Position numbers and translations under genes: made by a program. Shown in pieces: positions 36,402 through 44,041 of a stretch of DNA of 64,000 bases. The first letter of the stretch is position 1. Every line of letters starts with the position of its first letter. Origin of the DNA: Ferrimonas gelatinilytica (GTDB lineage: Bacteria; Pseudomonadota; Gammaproteobacteria; Enterobacterales; Shewanellaceae). The stretch spans positions 124,001-188,000 of the forward strand of contig NZ_BAABLF010000004.1 in the NCBI RefSeq assembly GCF_039544205.1, written 5' to 3'. Under the pieces are notes generated by a model. The model was not told the origin of the DNA, ran no database searches, and saw only the letters and a program-made list of their open reading frames with translations.

Positions 36402-36495
36402 GCGTTCCAAGCCGATGAAGTGCTCACCTTCATCTTCCATGACGCACATTGCTCAAGCTCACACCTTCGGCCAGCCCTGTGCTGGCCATTTTTTT
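36402..36495 (+). ncRNA. ryhB: RyhB-like iron-responsive small RNA
   Basis: About 94 nt, close to the 90 nt of E. coli RyhB and with the same plan. There is a 5' hairpin GATGAAG/CTTCATC (36414-36434), then a single-stranded core containing ACATTGCTCA (36446-36455), identical to the E. coli pairing core as I recall it. A terminator stem GGCCAGC/GCTGGCC and a T7 tail (36469-36495) end it; E. coli has AGCCAGC...GCTGGCT. A Fur box covers the promoter. RyhB pairs with Hfq to repress iron-using mRNAs when iron is short. The 5' end is inferred. Confidence 0.85.
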
Positions 36496-36513
36496 GCCTC
36501 GATTTCCGGTGCT

Positions 36514-37170
36514 TCAATCACACCATGACAGTACCTTTGCCACCAGTGACTCAACGCTGGCCGCGGCCTCGGTGATGTCACCCGCCAGCATGTAGGCGGG
36601 GCTGGAAACGATCTTATGAGCCTCATCCACCACGACCTCATCCACCGGACAGTCGCAGTGTTTCCCCCCCATCTGGTTGTAAGCCTCAGCCACGCCAAGA
36701 TCCGTGCCTATGGTGCCCAATACCCCCTCGCCCACGATCTGCGGCAAGAGCACCGGTGAAATACAGAGGTAACCGCTGGGCTTGCCGGCGGCAACAAACT
36801 CCCGGGCTACCCGGAGCACATCCTCCTCCACCTTGCAGTCGCTGCCCGCCACGGCAAAATCGCAGAAGTTCTTCGCAACCCCGAAGCCACCGGGCCAGAT
36901 CACGCCGTCAAATTCCGACATAGACAGGGCGCTCAGGGGCTGGATCTCTCCCCGGGCGATGCGCGCCGACTCCACCAGGATATTGCGCTGCTCCCCCTCC
37001 ATCACCTCACCACTGAGGTGGTTCACCACCTCGCGCTGGGGCCTATCCGGGGCAAAGCATTGGTATTTCGCTCCACTGCGGGCCAGGGCCAACAGGGTCA
37101 ATACCGACTCATGGATCTCACTGCCGTCGAAGACACCGGATCCGCTCAACACTACCGCTATCGTTTTCAT
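36514..37170 (-). CDS. elbB: ElbB, isoprenoid biosynthesis glyoxalase
   Basis: 218 residues, DJ-1/PfpI superfamily. The N-terminus MKTIAVVLSGSGVFDGSEIHE and the block GVIWPGGFGVAKNFCDFAV are family hallmarks; YLCISPVLLP holds the nucleophilic-elbow Cys. E. coli ElbB has weak glyoxalase activity and is linked to isoprenoid synthesis by genetics; its physiological role is not settled. Convergent with the RyhB-like RNA. Confidence 0.92.
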   Translation of the reverse strand: MKTIAVVLSGSGVFDGSEIHESVLTLLALARSGAKYQCFAPDRPQREVVNHLSGEVMEGEQRNILVESARIARGEIQPLSALSMSEFDGVIWPGGFGVAKNFCDFAVAGSDCKVEEDVLRVAREFVAAGKPSGYLCISPVLLPQIVGEGVLGTIGTDLGVAEAYNQMGGKHCDCPVDEVVVDEAHKIVSSPAYMLAGDITEAAASVESLVAKVLSWCD

Positions 37171-37616
37171 CCTGACTCTCCCTTGATTTTCAGTACCAAA
37201 AACTGATCGATATCCCCATTTAAAATTGTTTTAACATTTTTTGCACCCCCCTCTAGATCTGGTTATTTTCTATGCTACATTGATGCTCGACCATCAGGAT
37301 GGAGCCTGGTGCTGTACCTCCTTCTCGACACCCTTTGCTGCCATGGATGACGCAGCTATCCACAAAGGGTTGATGATCACCTCGACAAACTGCTACTGCT
37401 TGCGATCTCGCGGCCAAGCCGCGCGGCTAAACGCTTTCAGATAATTGCAAGGATCCTCATCACGGATCGCCGATCGTTTGTCCACAGCATCTGTACACAA
37501 ACTTATCCACAGCTTAATTGCTGCGTTTTGTCATGCGCTTACGGCGGCGCAAAAGCTGGTTTGACGCCCCCTGGCATGGCATCCTACTGGCCTGACTTAC
37601 CAACCTGATCAGCCCA
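37171..37616. other. elbB-polA intergenic region with hairpins and DnaA boxes
   Basis: 446 bp. A candidate extended -10 (TGCTACATT, TACATT at 37276-37281) precedes a long hairpin with stem CCCTTTG/CAAAGGG and inner stem GCTGC/GCAGC (about 37329-37370). A CGCGGC-CAA-GCCGCG hairpin lies further on. Two DnaA-box-like sequences lie closer to polA. No protein-coding gene is supported. It may be a structured 5' leader of polA. Confidence 0.45.
37478..37511 (+). promoter_or_regulatory. DnaA-box pair upstream of polA
   Basis: TTGTCCACA (37478-37486, one mismatch) and a perfect TTATCCACA (37503-37511) lie on the same strand, 106 bp before the polA ATG. DnaA could act here as a transcription factor linking polA to replication. 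Confidence 0.5.
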
Positions 37617-40361
37617 ATGTCCGCGAGCGAACGCAAACCCCTCATCCTGGTCGATGGCTCCTCCTACCTCTACCGCGCCTTCTACGCGCCCCCCCACCTG
37701 ACCAACTCCAAGGGCGAGCCCACCGGAGCGGTTTACGGTGTGGTCAACATGCTTCGCAGCCTGCTGCGCAAGCATAAGCCCAGCCACATGGCGGTGGTTT
37801 TCGACGCCAAGGGGAAAACTTTCCGGGACGAGCTGTCCGCCGACTACAAGGCACAGCGGCCGCCGATGCCGGACGATCTCCGCAGTCAGGTCAAGCCACT
37901 GCATGCCATCATTCGCGCCCTGGGCCTGCCGATGATCGTTCACGAAGGGGTGGAAGCCGATGACGTTATCGGCACCCTGGCGGTGGAAGCGGAGAAAGCG
38001 GGCTACGAGGTGCTGATCAGCACCGGGGATAAGGACATGGCCCAGCTGGTGACCGACAAGGTCACCCTGGTCAATACCATGACCGATACCTACCTAGACC
38101 CCGCCGGTGTGAAAGAGAAGTTCGGCGTCGGCCCGGAGTTGATCATCGACCTGCTGGCCATGATGGGCGACAAGGTGGACAACATTCCCGGCCTGCCCGG
38201 GGTCGGGGAGAAAACTGCCCTGGCGATGCTGCAGGGTATCGGCAGCCTGGAGCAGATCTACCAGGACGTGGATGCCGTCGTGCCGCTGGGGTTCCGTGGC
38301 AGCAAGAGCATGCCGAAGAAGCTGAGCGAAAACAAAGAACTTGCCTTCCTGTCCTACAAGCTGGCGACCATCAAACTGGATGTGGCACTGGAGGAACATC
38401 CTGAAGACCTGAAGATCGGGGAGCCGGATAATGATGCCCTCGCCAAACTTTACGGTGAGATGGAGTTCCGGCGCTGGCTCAGCGAAGTGCTGGACCAGGG
38501 TTCGGTCACCAGCCAGATCCAGCAGGATGACAGCACCCCGGCCTCCATGCAGCAAACGGAGCATGAGCTGATCCTAAGTGAATCACAGCTGGACAGCTGG
38601 ATCGCGAGGCTTAAAGAGGCACCGCTGTTTGCGCTGGATACCGAGACCACCAGCATCGATTACATGGAGGCGGAACTGGTGGGTCTCTCCTTCGCCGTCG
38701 AAGCGAGTAAGGCCGCCTACCTGCCGGTGGCCCATGACTATGAGGGTGCGCCCCAACAGCTGGACAGGGAGCGCGTTCTGGCCAAGCTCAAACCCCTGCT
38801 CGAGGATGTCGACGCCAAGAAGGTGGGACAGAACCTCAAATACGACATGTCGGTGCTGGCCAAGTACGGCATCACCCTGCGGGGGATCGCCTTCGACACC
38901 ATGCTGGAGTCCTACTGCTTCAACTCCACAGCGGGCAAGCACAACATGGACGACCTTGCCCTGAAGTACCTCGGGCATAAAACCATCCACTTCGAGGAGA
39001 TCGCCGGCAAGGGCGCCAAGCAGAAAACCTTCAACCAGATCCCGCTGGAGCAAGCCGCCCCCTATGCCGCCGAAGATGCGGACATCACCCTGCGCCTGCA
39101 TCAACACCTGATGCCGCGGCTGGAAGCCCTCGAGGGGCCACTTCGGGTATTCCGTGAACTGGAGATGCCCCTGGTTCCCATCATGTCGCAAATGGAGCGC
39201 CACGGCGTACGGCTGGACTGTGACAAGCTGCACCAGCAAAGCAGCGAGATCGCCGCCAAACTGACCCAGCTGGAGAGTCAGGCCCACGAGATCGCCGGTG
39301 AGGTGTTCAACCTGGGCTCCACCAAGCAGCTGCAGACGATCCTGTTCGATAAGCTTAACTGCCCGGTCATCAAGAAAACCCCCAAGGGGGCTCCCTCCAC
39401 CGCCGAAGAGGTACTGCAGGAGTTGGCGTTGGACTACCCGCTGCCCAAGGTCATTCTTGAGCACCGCAGCCTGGCCAAGCTAAAGAACACCTACACCGAT
39501 AAGCTGCCGCAGATGGTCAAGGGGGAGGGGCGGGTGCACACCTCCTACCATCAGGCGGTCACCGCCACCGGTCGCCTCTCCAGCTCGGATCCCAACCTGC
39601 AGAACATCCCGATCCGCAGCGAAGAGGGGCGTCGTATTCGCCAGGCCTTCATCGCCGAGCCCGGCTGCTGCCTGTTGGCAATCGATTACTCCCAGATCGA
39701 GCTGAGGATCATGGCTCACCTCTCCCAGGATCCGGGTTTGCTGGATGCCTTTGCCCACGGCAAGGATATCCACCGGGCCACCGCCGCCGAAGTGTTCGAA
39801 GTCCCCTTCGACGAGGTGACGACGGAGCAGCGCCGTCGGGCCAAGGCGGTGAACTTCGGCCTGATCTACGGCATGTCCGCCTTCGGCCTGGCTAAACAGT
39901 TAGGTATCCCGCGCTACGAGGCCCAGGCCTACATCGATACCTATTTCGAGCGCTACCCCGGTGTCCTGGCGTACATGGACCGCACCCGGGCACAGGCCCG
40001 GGAGGACCACTACGTCGAGACCCTGATGGGACGCCGCCTGCACCTGCCCGAGATTAACGCCCGCAACAAGATGCGTCAGCAAGCCGCCGAGCGCACCGCC
40101 ATCAACGCGCCGATGCAGGGCACTGCCGCAGATATCATCAAGAAGGCGATGATCCTGGTGGATGAATACCTGCAACAGCAGGAGAGTTCGGAGATCCGAC
40201 TGCTGATGCAGGTACACGACGAACTGGTGTTTGAGGTCCAGGAGGAGAAACTGGCGGCCCATCAAAAGGTGCTCTGTGAACTGATGGAGCAGGCCGCAGA
40301 GCTTGACGTGCCACTGATCGCCGAAGCCGGCAGCGGCTGCAACTGGGACGAAGCCCACTGA
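37617..40361 (+). CDS. polA: DNA polymerase I
   Basis: 914 residues with all three domains. The 5'-3' exonuclease covers roughly residues 1-290 (LILVDGSSYLYRAFYAPP, EADDVIGTLA, STGDKDMAQLV). The 3'-5' proofreading domain keeps its acidic residues (FALDTETTSIDYMEAE, YAAEDADITLRLHQ). The polymerase has motif A (AIDYSQIELRIMAHLS), motif B (RRAKAVNFGLIYGMSAFG) and motif C (LMQVHDELVFEV). It fills Okazaki and repair gaps. Spot 42 follows, as in E. coli. Confidence 0.98.
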   Translation: MSASERKPLILVDGSSYLYRAFYAPPHLTNSKGEPTGAVYGVVNMLRSLLRKHKPSHMAVVFDAKGKTFRDELSADYKAQRPPMPDDLRSQVKPLHAIIRALGLPMIVHEGVEADDVIGTLAVEAEKAGYEVLISTGDKDMAQLVTDKVTLVNTMTDTYLDPAGVKEKFGVGPELIIDLLAMMGDKVDNIPGLPGVGEKTALAMLQGIGSLEQIYQDVDAVVPLGFRGSKSMPKKLSENKELAFLSYKLATIKLDVALEEHPEDLKIGEPDNDALAKLYGEMEFRRWLSEVLDQGSVTSQIQQDDSTPASMQQTEHELILSESQLDSWIARLKEAPLFALDTETTSIDYMEAELVGLSFAVEASKAAYLPVAHDYEGAPQQLDRERVLAKLKPLLEDVDAKKVGQNLKYDMSVLAKYGITLRGIAFDTMLESYCFNSTAGKHNMDDLALKYLGHKTIHFEEIAGKGAKQKTFNQIPLEQAAPYAAEDADITLRLHQHLMPRLEALEGPLRVFRELEMPLVPIMSQMERHGVRLDCDKLHQQSSEIAAKLTQLESQAHEIAGEVFNLGSTKQLQTILFDKLNCPVIKKTPKGAPSTAEEVLQELALDYPLPKVILEHRSLAKLKNTYTDKLPQMVKGEGRVHTSYHQAVTATGRLSSSDPNLQNIPIRSEEGRRIRQAFIAEPGCCLLAIDYSQIELRIMAHLSQDPGLLDAFAHGKDIHRATAAEVFEVPFDEVTTEQRRRAKAVNFGLIYGMSAFGLAKQLGIPRYEAQAYIDTYFERYPGVLAYMDRTRAQAREDHYVETLMGRRLHLPEINARNKMRQQAAERTAINAPMQGTAADIIKKAMILVDEYLQQQESSEIRLLMQVHDELVFEVQEEKLAAHQKVLCELMEQAAELDVPLIAEAGSGCNWDEAH

Positions 40362-40465
40362 TCATGGGGCCTGCAGCGCCGGGGGAGGGTGATCGACACC
40401 ACAGAATTGTCCCCTCGCCCGGCCGAAGCCTATTCCACCTGGGGTCGAAACGTTATCCTTTGCGA

Positions 40466-40566
40466 GTAGGGTACAGAGGTAAGATGTTCTTCTTTCCAAC
40501 CTGTTTTGACGGCACTGGCCGTCGCCAACATTTGGCCCCCGGTGACTTCAGTCACCGGGGTTTTTT
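40466..40566 (+). ncRNA. spf: Spot 42 small RNA
   Basis: About 101 nt. The 5' end GTAGGGTACAGAGGTAAGAT, continuing TGTTCT, is identical to the E. coli Spot 42 5' region as I recall it. The 3' end is a strong terminator (CCCCGGTGAC/GTCACCGGGG, T6; 40537-40566). The polA-spf-engB neighbourhood is the E. coli one. Spot 42 is an Hfq-binding RNA repressed by cAMP-CRP that limits use of secondary carbon sources. A -10-like TATCCT (40454-40459) precedes the start. I did not find a CRP site just upstream. Confidence 0.97.
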
Positions 40567-40592
40567 ATGCCCGAAGCGCTAAGGCGGCAGGG

Positions 40593-40608
40593 TGTGACCG
40601 GATCCACA
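40593..40608. promoter_or_regulatory. CRP site upstream of the second sRNA candidate
   Basis: TGTGACCGGATCCACA matches TGTGA-N6-TCACA at 9 of 10 conserved bases. Its centre (40600.5) is about 62-65 bp before the predicted sRNA start, close to the class I activator position. Confidence 0.65.
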
Positions 40609-40629
40609 CGCCATTTTTAGAGTAAATGC

Positions 40630-40658
40630 TTTAACCTGGTTTTTTCCTGCGCTATATT
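40630..40658 (+). promoter_or_regulatory. Promoter of the second sRNA candidate
   Basis: TATATT at 40653-40658, with TTTAAC at 40630-40635 (17 bp spacer) or TTAACC one base later (16 bp). A weak -35 fits an activator-dependent promoter. Confidence 0.55.
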
Positions 40659-40663
40659 GTCGC

Positions 40664-40767
40664 CACGTGTTCAATCCTCGCGGTTGGAGCGTCTTGTTAT
40701 CGTTTATTGGAAGGCTTGTTCTAACAACACCTTTAACCCGGGGCCCCTTTGGCCACCGGGTTTTTTT
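40664..40767 (+). ncRNA. Candidate CRP-controlled small RNA between spf and engB
   Basis: About 100 nt, bounded by a promoter with a -10 TATATT and a strong terminator: AACCCGG/CCGGGTT with an inner GGCC/GGCC pairing, then T7 (about 40735-40767). No open reading frame with a ribosome-binding site lies inside. A U-rich, unstructured middle (CTTGTTCTAACAACACC) could pair with mRNAs. A separate sRNA (VSsrna24) is reported near spf in Vibrionaceae; I cannot tell whether this is related. Confidence 0.65.
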
Positions 40768-41117
40768 ATTCTCATTCAGGCGCTTCACGATGGCGTCGCG
40801 GGGCCCCGCTTCCAGGTCCAGGAACCGAAACGAAGAGGCCACGCCTCGCAATGGGCTTGCGCTCACCACGGCAGTGACTCCGCAGCCTCCCCCGGATAAC
40901 GCCTCCGGGCACAGGGCATCGGGCAAAACCGGGTCGAGGTCCGTGAGATAAAACGGGAAAGCCTGAGGTTACCCAAGTCTCGGGTTCAGGCCATCACGGA
41001 GGATGAAGAGAGGGGGGAGAAGGGAGCTCATCACAGGGGGCATTGCCCCCCATCAGGTACTGCCGCCAGTGCCAACCCTCGGCCTGGAGACAGTAACCCA
41101 GGCTCTGGGTTGGCGCT
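40768..41117. other. Gene-free region with palindromes downstream of engB
   Basis: 350 bp with no supported gene. It holds GGGGGC-ATT-GCCCCC (41036-41050) and a nested hairpin GCCAACCC...GGGTTGGC enclosing GCCTGG...CCAGGC (41071-41114). The latter ends just past the engB stop. No T-tract follows either on the minus strand, so they are not classic terminators. Confidence 0.45.
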
Positions 41118-41759
41118 TTAGAAAGGCTGCGTTTCGTCGTCGTGACGCTGGAACCAACCGTTAAGCACCGCCAGGGCCGGCTCGCGACCCGTCCCTTTGA
41201 GGGAGGAGAACAGCTGCACCGTGACCTCTCCCTCCAGTTCCGCCAAGGTTGCCTTCACGGTTCTGAGGGTTTTCTGCTTCTCCGCCTGCTTCAGCTTATC
41301 GGCCTTGGTCAGCAGCACCAGCACCGGCATCTGCGCCGCCACGCCCCAACGAATCATATTGAAGTCCAGATCTTTAAGCGGGTGACGGATATCCATCAAT
41401 ACCACCAGCCCCTTAAGGCAGCGACGCTCCTCCAGGTACTGGGCCAGCTTCTCCTGCCACTGCAACTTCATCTCCAGCGGCACCTTGGCAAAACCGTACC
41501 CGGGCAGGTCGATCAATCGCTTGTCATCGTCGAGCCGAAACACATTGATAAGCTGTGTGCGGCCCGGTCGCTTACTGGTGTGTGCCAGGCCGCGATGGTC
41601 GGTTAAGGTGTTGAGGGCGCTGGATTTACCCGCGTTGGAGCGGCCGGCAAAGGCGATCTCCATGCCCTGGTCGTCGGGCAGGTGGTGGATATCCGGCGCA
41701 CTGGTTACAAAGTGCGCGCGGCGAAAATCGATGGTCTGTTCTGACACGTAAGTCTCCAT
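41118..41759 (-). CDS. engB: Ribosome biogenesis GTPase EngB (YihA/YsxC)
   Basis: 213 residues from the ATG at 41759 (METYVSEQTIDFRRAHFV); a 15-residue upstream extension is less likely. Essential GTPase for 50S assembly. G1 is AGRSNAGKSSALN, G3 is DLPGYGFA, G4 is LLTKADK and G5 lies near QLFSSLKGTG. Divergent from cytochrome c4, the usual arrangement in Vibrio, Shewanella and Pseudomonas. Confidence 0.97.
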   Translation of the reverse strand: METYVSEQTIDFRRAHFVTSAPDIHHLPDDQGMEIAFAGRSNAGKSSALNTLTDHRGLAHTSKRPGRTQLINVFRLDDDKRLIDLPGYGFAKVPLEMKLQWQEKLAQYLEERRCLKGLVVLMDIRHPLKDLDFNMIRWGVAAQMPVLVLLTKADKLKQAEKQKTLRTVKATLAELEGEVTVQLFSSLKGTGREPALAVLNGWFQRHDDETQPF

Positions 41760-41918
41760 GGGGCCGTGCTGCCTGAGCGGGATTAGGCTCACAAAATGCA
41801 GCAACTCTTAGATCTGGCATCGGTTTTGTGTAAAATGCCTGCAGCATGCTCCCTCCATTTTAACAGGCGAGTGATGCGGCAGGGAAAGAAACGCTTAAGA
41901 AGAAAAAGTTGGAACATC

Positions 41919-42548
41919 ATGAAAAAGTTTGCTGTTGCCCTCGCTGTACTGTCCACCCTCTCCACCTCAGCCATGGCCGAAGGAGATCCGGTCGCTGGCC
42001 AAGCCAAAGCGGCCACGTGCATCGCTTGCCACGGAATGGACGGAAACAGTCCCATCGATCTTTACCCCAAAATCGCCGGCCAGCATCAGGACTACCTGAT
42101 CAAGCAGATCAAAGAGTTTAAGCTGGCTGCCCAGACCGGTGGCGCACAAGGACGCCATGATCCTGTCATGAGTGGTATGGCCATGATGCTGGCCAGCGAG
42201 CAGGACATCGCCGATGTCGCGGCCTATTATGCCGGTCAAACCATCTCGCCTGGCGCGCCGGCCAGCGAAGAGGTGCAGAGCCGTGGTGAAGCCCTCTACC
42301 TGGGTGGCGACCTTGAGCGCCAGATCACCGCCTGTTCCGCCTGTCACGGTGCCGACGGCCAGGGCATGAGCCTGGCGGGTTATCCGGCCATCGCCAGTCA
42401 GCACAGTGCGTACATCAAAGGTCAGCTGGAGAAGTTCCGTCAGGGCCAGCGTCACAACGACCTCAACGGCATGATGGGCGATGTTGCTAAAAAGCTGAGC
42501 GACGAGGAGATCACCATCTTGGCCGACTACATCCAGGGGATGCAGTAA
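41919..42548 (+). CDS. Diheme cytochrome c4
   Basis: 209 residues from the ATG at 41919 (MKKFAVALAVLSTLSTSAMA, a signal peptide); the longer frame upstream is not needed. Two heme-binding motifs, CIACH and CSACH, lie in tandem homologous halves, each followed by a methionine-rich ligand region (MSGMAMML; MMGDVAKKLSDEE). A periplasmic electron carrier to terminal oxidases. Followed by an intrinsic terminator. Confidence 0.95.
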   Translation: MKKFAVALAVLSTLSTSAMAEGDPVAGQAKAATCIACHGMDGNSPIDLYPKIAGQHQDYLIKQIKEFKLAAQTGGAQGRHDPVMSGMAMMLASEQDIADVAAYYAGQTISPGAPASEEVQSRGEALYLGGDLERQITACSACHGADGQGMSLAGYPAIASQHSAYIKGQLEKFRQGQRHNDLNGMMGDVAKKLSDEEITILADYIQGMQ

Positions 42549-42573
42549 TCCTATCGCCTCTACCGGCAGATAA

Positions 42574-42596
42574 ACGGGCCTACGGGCCCGTTTTTT
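42574..42596 (+). terminator. Rho-independent terminator of cytochrome c4
   Basis: Stem ACGGGCC/GGCCCGT with a short loop, then T6. Confidence 0.88.
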
Positions 42597-42712
42597 GTGG
42601 CCCAAGCTTCGTAAGAGCTCGAAGAATAGGCATCTCCGCCCCCATTTCCTCAATGGGTGGTTAAAATCACCACAAAAGTCGGACTTAAAGCGCGATTAAA
42701 CTGCCATGGGAA

Positions 42713-42718
42713 TGTAAG
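42713..42718 (+). promoter_or_regulatory. GacA/UvrY half-site for the first CsrB-like RNA
   Basis: TGTAAG followed by AGATTG, the left half of the GacA consensus TGTAAG-N6-CTTACA. It sits about 166 bp before the predicted start. The same element and spacing recur at the second copy. Confidence 0.55.
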
Positions 42719-42844
42719 AGATTGTCCCTTTTTCCATACTGCGATCACGCTTTCATTTATCCAGAATTTGATATTTTCAAATAAATTTCAATGTTTTAAT
42801 TGTTTAACAATTAAAATCATCCCTTTCACTGGATTTTAAAAAAG

Positions 42845-42872
42845 TTGCGATCTAGCTCAAACTGGGTAAAGT
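42845..42872 (+). promoter_or_regulatory. Promoter of the first CsrB-like RNA
   Basis: TTGCGA (42845-42850) and TAAAGT (42867-42872) with a 16 bp spacer. The second copy has TTGCGG and TAAAGT at identical spacing. Confidence 0.65.
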
Positions 42873-42879
42873 GAGCGTC

Positions 42880-43274
42880 AACAGGGCAGGGTGAGCGGTC
42901 ATGGAATGGCTGTTACCTCCTTCGTCGAGGACTCGCAGGATGTGAGTCATGAGATCTGCAAGGCGCTCTGAAAGGACAACACAAGTCGCAGAGCTTGGCC
43001 CCAGGGAGTTGGGGAAAAGGAAGCTTCACCATCAGGACGATGTTGGCCACGGGGAAACGTGGCGATTGCCGTTAGGGAACGACGGACCCCCAAGGAAGAC
43101 CCAATAAGCGTCAAGGCTGACCAAAAACAAGAAAACGGCACGGAAGCGCGCAAAAATAAAATGGAATCAGACCGGGAGCGTCACTAAGCAGGAAAGGATC
43201 CCCTGATTAACTATACAGAGGTGTGTCGATTGGCACCCCGACAAGGCGACAGGTTACCCCTGTCGCCTTTTTTA
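42880..43274 (+). ncRNA. csrB: CsrB-like CsrA-sequestering RNA, copy 1
   Basis: About 395 nt and non-coding, with about 17 GGA motifs (for example CAGGATG, AAAGGAC, CAGGACG and AAGGAAG), many in predicted hairpin loops. It ends in a strong terminator, GGCGACAGG/CCTGTCGCC plus T6 (43245-43273). This is the CsrB/CsrC design: repeated CsrA-binding GGA loops that titrate CsrA. E. coli CsrB is about 370 nt. The 3' two-thirds is closely repeated in the next feature. Confidence 0.88.
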
Positions 43275-43417
43275 TTTCCTGCCGAATCCCACCACAGATC
43301 CCTCCAAAATCGACGCGTTCTTCCAACGTTTACGCCAAGAGTTCAGTATCAAATGGCTGATACCACCAATGCATCCGCTTACGCCTTCGTTTGGGGTAAA
43401 GAATAATCCCAGCCAAC

Positions 43418-43423
43418 TGTAAG
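43418..43423 (+). promoter_or_regulatory. GacA/UvrY half-site for the second CsrB-like RNA
   Basis: TGTAAG followed by AGATCG, again about 166 bp upstream of the predicted start. Conserved position in both copies argues that it is functional. Confidence 0.55.
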
Positions 43424-43549
43424 AGATCGACCATGATATACCCCAACCATTTCTCGATCTGAGTCACAAGAAAACTGCTATCTACATATTTTTCAGCTAT
43501 TTAGAGATTTAACAATTTTCATCCTTACCTTCAGGACTCAAAACCCAAG

Positions 43550-43577
43550 TTGCGGCAGTGCGTTATCTCGGTAAAGT
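43550..43577 (+). promoter_or_regulatory. Promoter of the second CsrB-like RNA
   Basis: TTGCGG (43550-43555) and TAAAGT (43572-43577), 16 bp apart, followed by CAACAGGG at the predicted start in both copies. Confidence 0.65.
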
Positions 43578-43583
43578 ACGCAG

Positions 43584-43980
43584 CAACAGGGAGGGCCACA
43601 GTCCAGGAGCGGCTGCTGGCGACGAGGGAAATGAGCACGCAGGATGCGAGCCATGAAACCGGATGTCACCCTGAGAGCGGAGCTCGCAAGCCGGAGGGCT
43701 TGACCCCAGGGAGTCAGGGGATGCCACGGAAGATATGACATCAGGACGATGTTGACCACGGGGAAACGTGGGAATTGCCGCCAGGGATCGACGGACCACC
43801 AGGGAAGATCCAATAAGCGTCAAGGCTGACCAAAAACAAAAAACAGCACGGAAGCGCCCAAAAATAAAATGGACCAGACCGGGAGCGTCACTGAGCAGGA
43901 AAGGAACCCCTGATTAGCAATGTAAAGGGGTGTCGATTGGCACTCCGATGAGGCGACAGGCTAACCTGTCGCCTTTTTTA
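43584..43980 (+). ncRNA. csrB: CsrB-like CsrA-sequestering RNA, copy 2
   Basis: About 396 nt with roughly 21 GGA motifs and the same terminator stem, GGCGACAGG/CCTGTCGCC plus T6 (43952-43979). Blocks such as CATCAGGACGATGTTG and CCAATAAGCGTCAAGGCTGA are shared almost base for base with copy 1, while the 5' part has diverged. Tandem duplicates explain this best. In Shewanella and Vibrio several CsrB RNAs are known, but the copies need not be adjacent. Confidence 0.88.
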
Positions 43981-44041
43981 TTGCCCATGCCGACACGCCG
44001 GCACGGTATAATGGTGACTCGACCTAGCGCCAGGAAGTCCC

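Noticed and set aside
40381..40465. CRP site upstream of Spot 42
   Set aside because: None fits TGTGA-N6-TCACA in this interval, so CRP control of spf is not supported from sequence here.
43352..43405. Short frame beginning MADTTNASAYAFVWGKE between the CsrB-like RNAs
   Set aside because: 17 codons with no good ribosome-binding site; lies in the promoter region of the second RNA.
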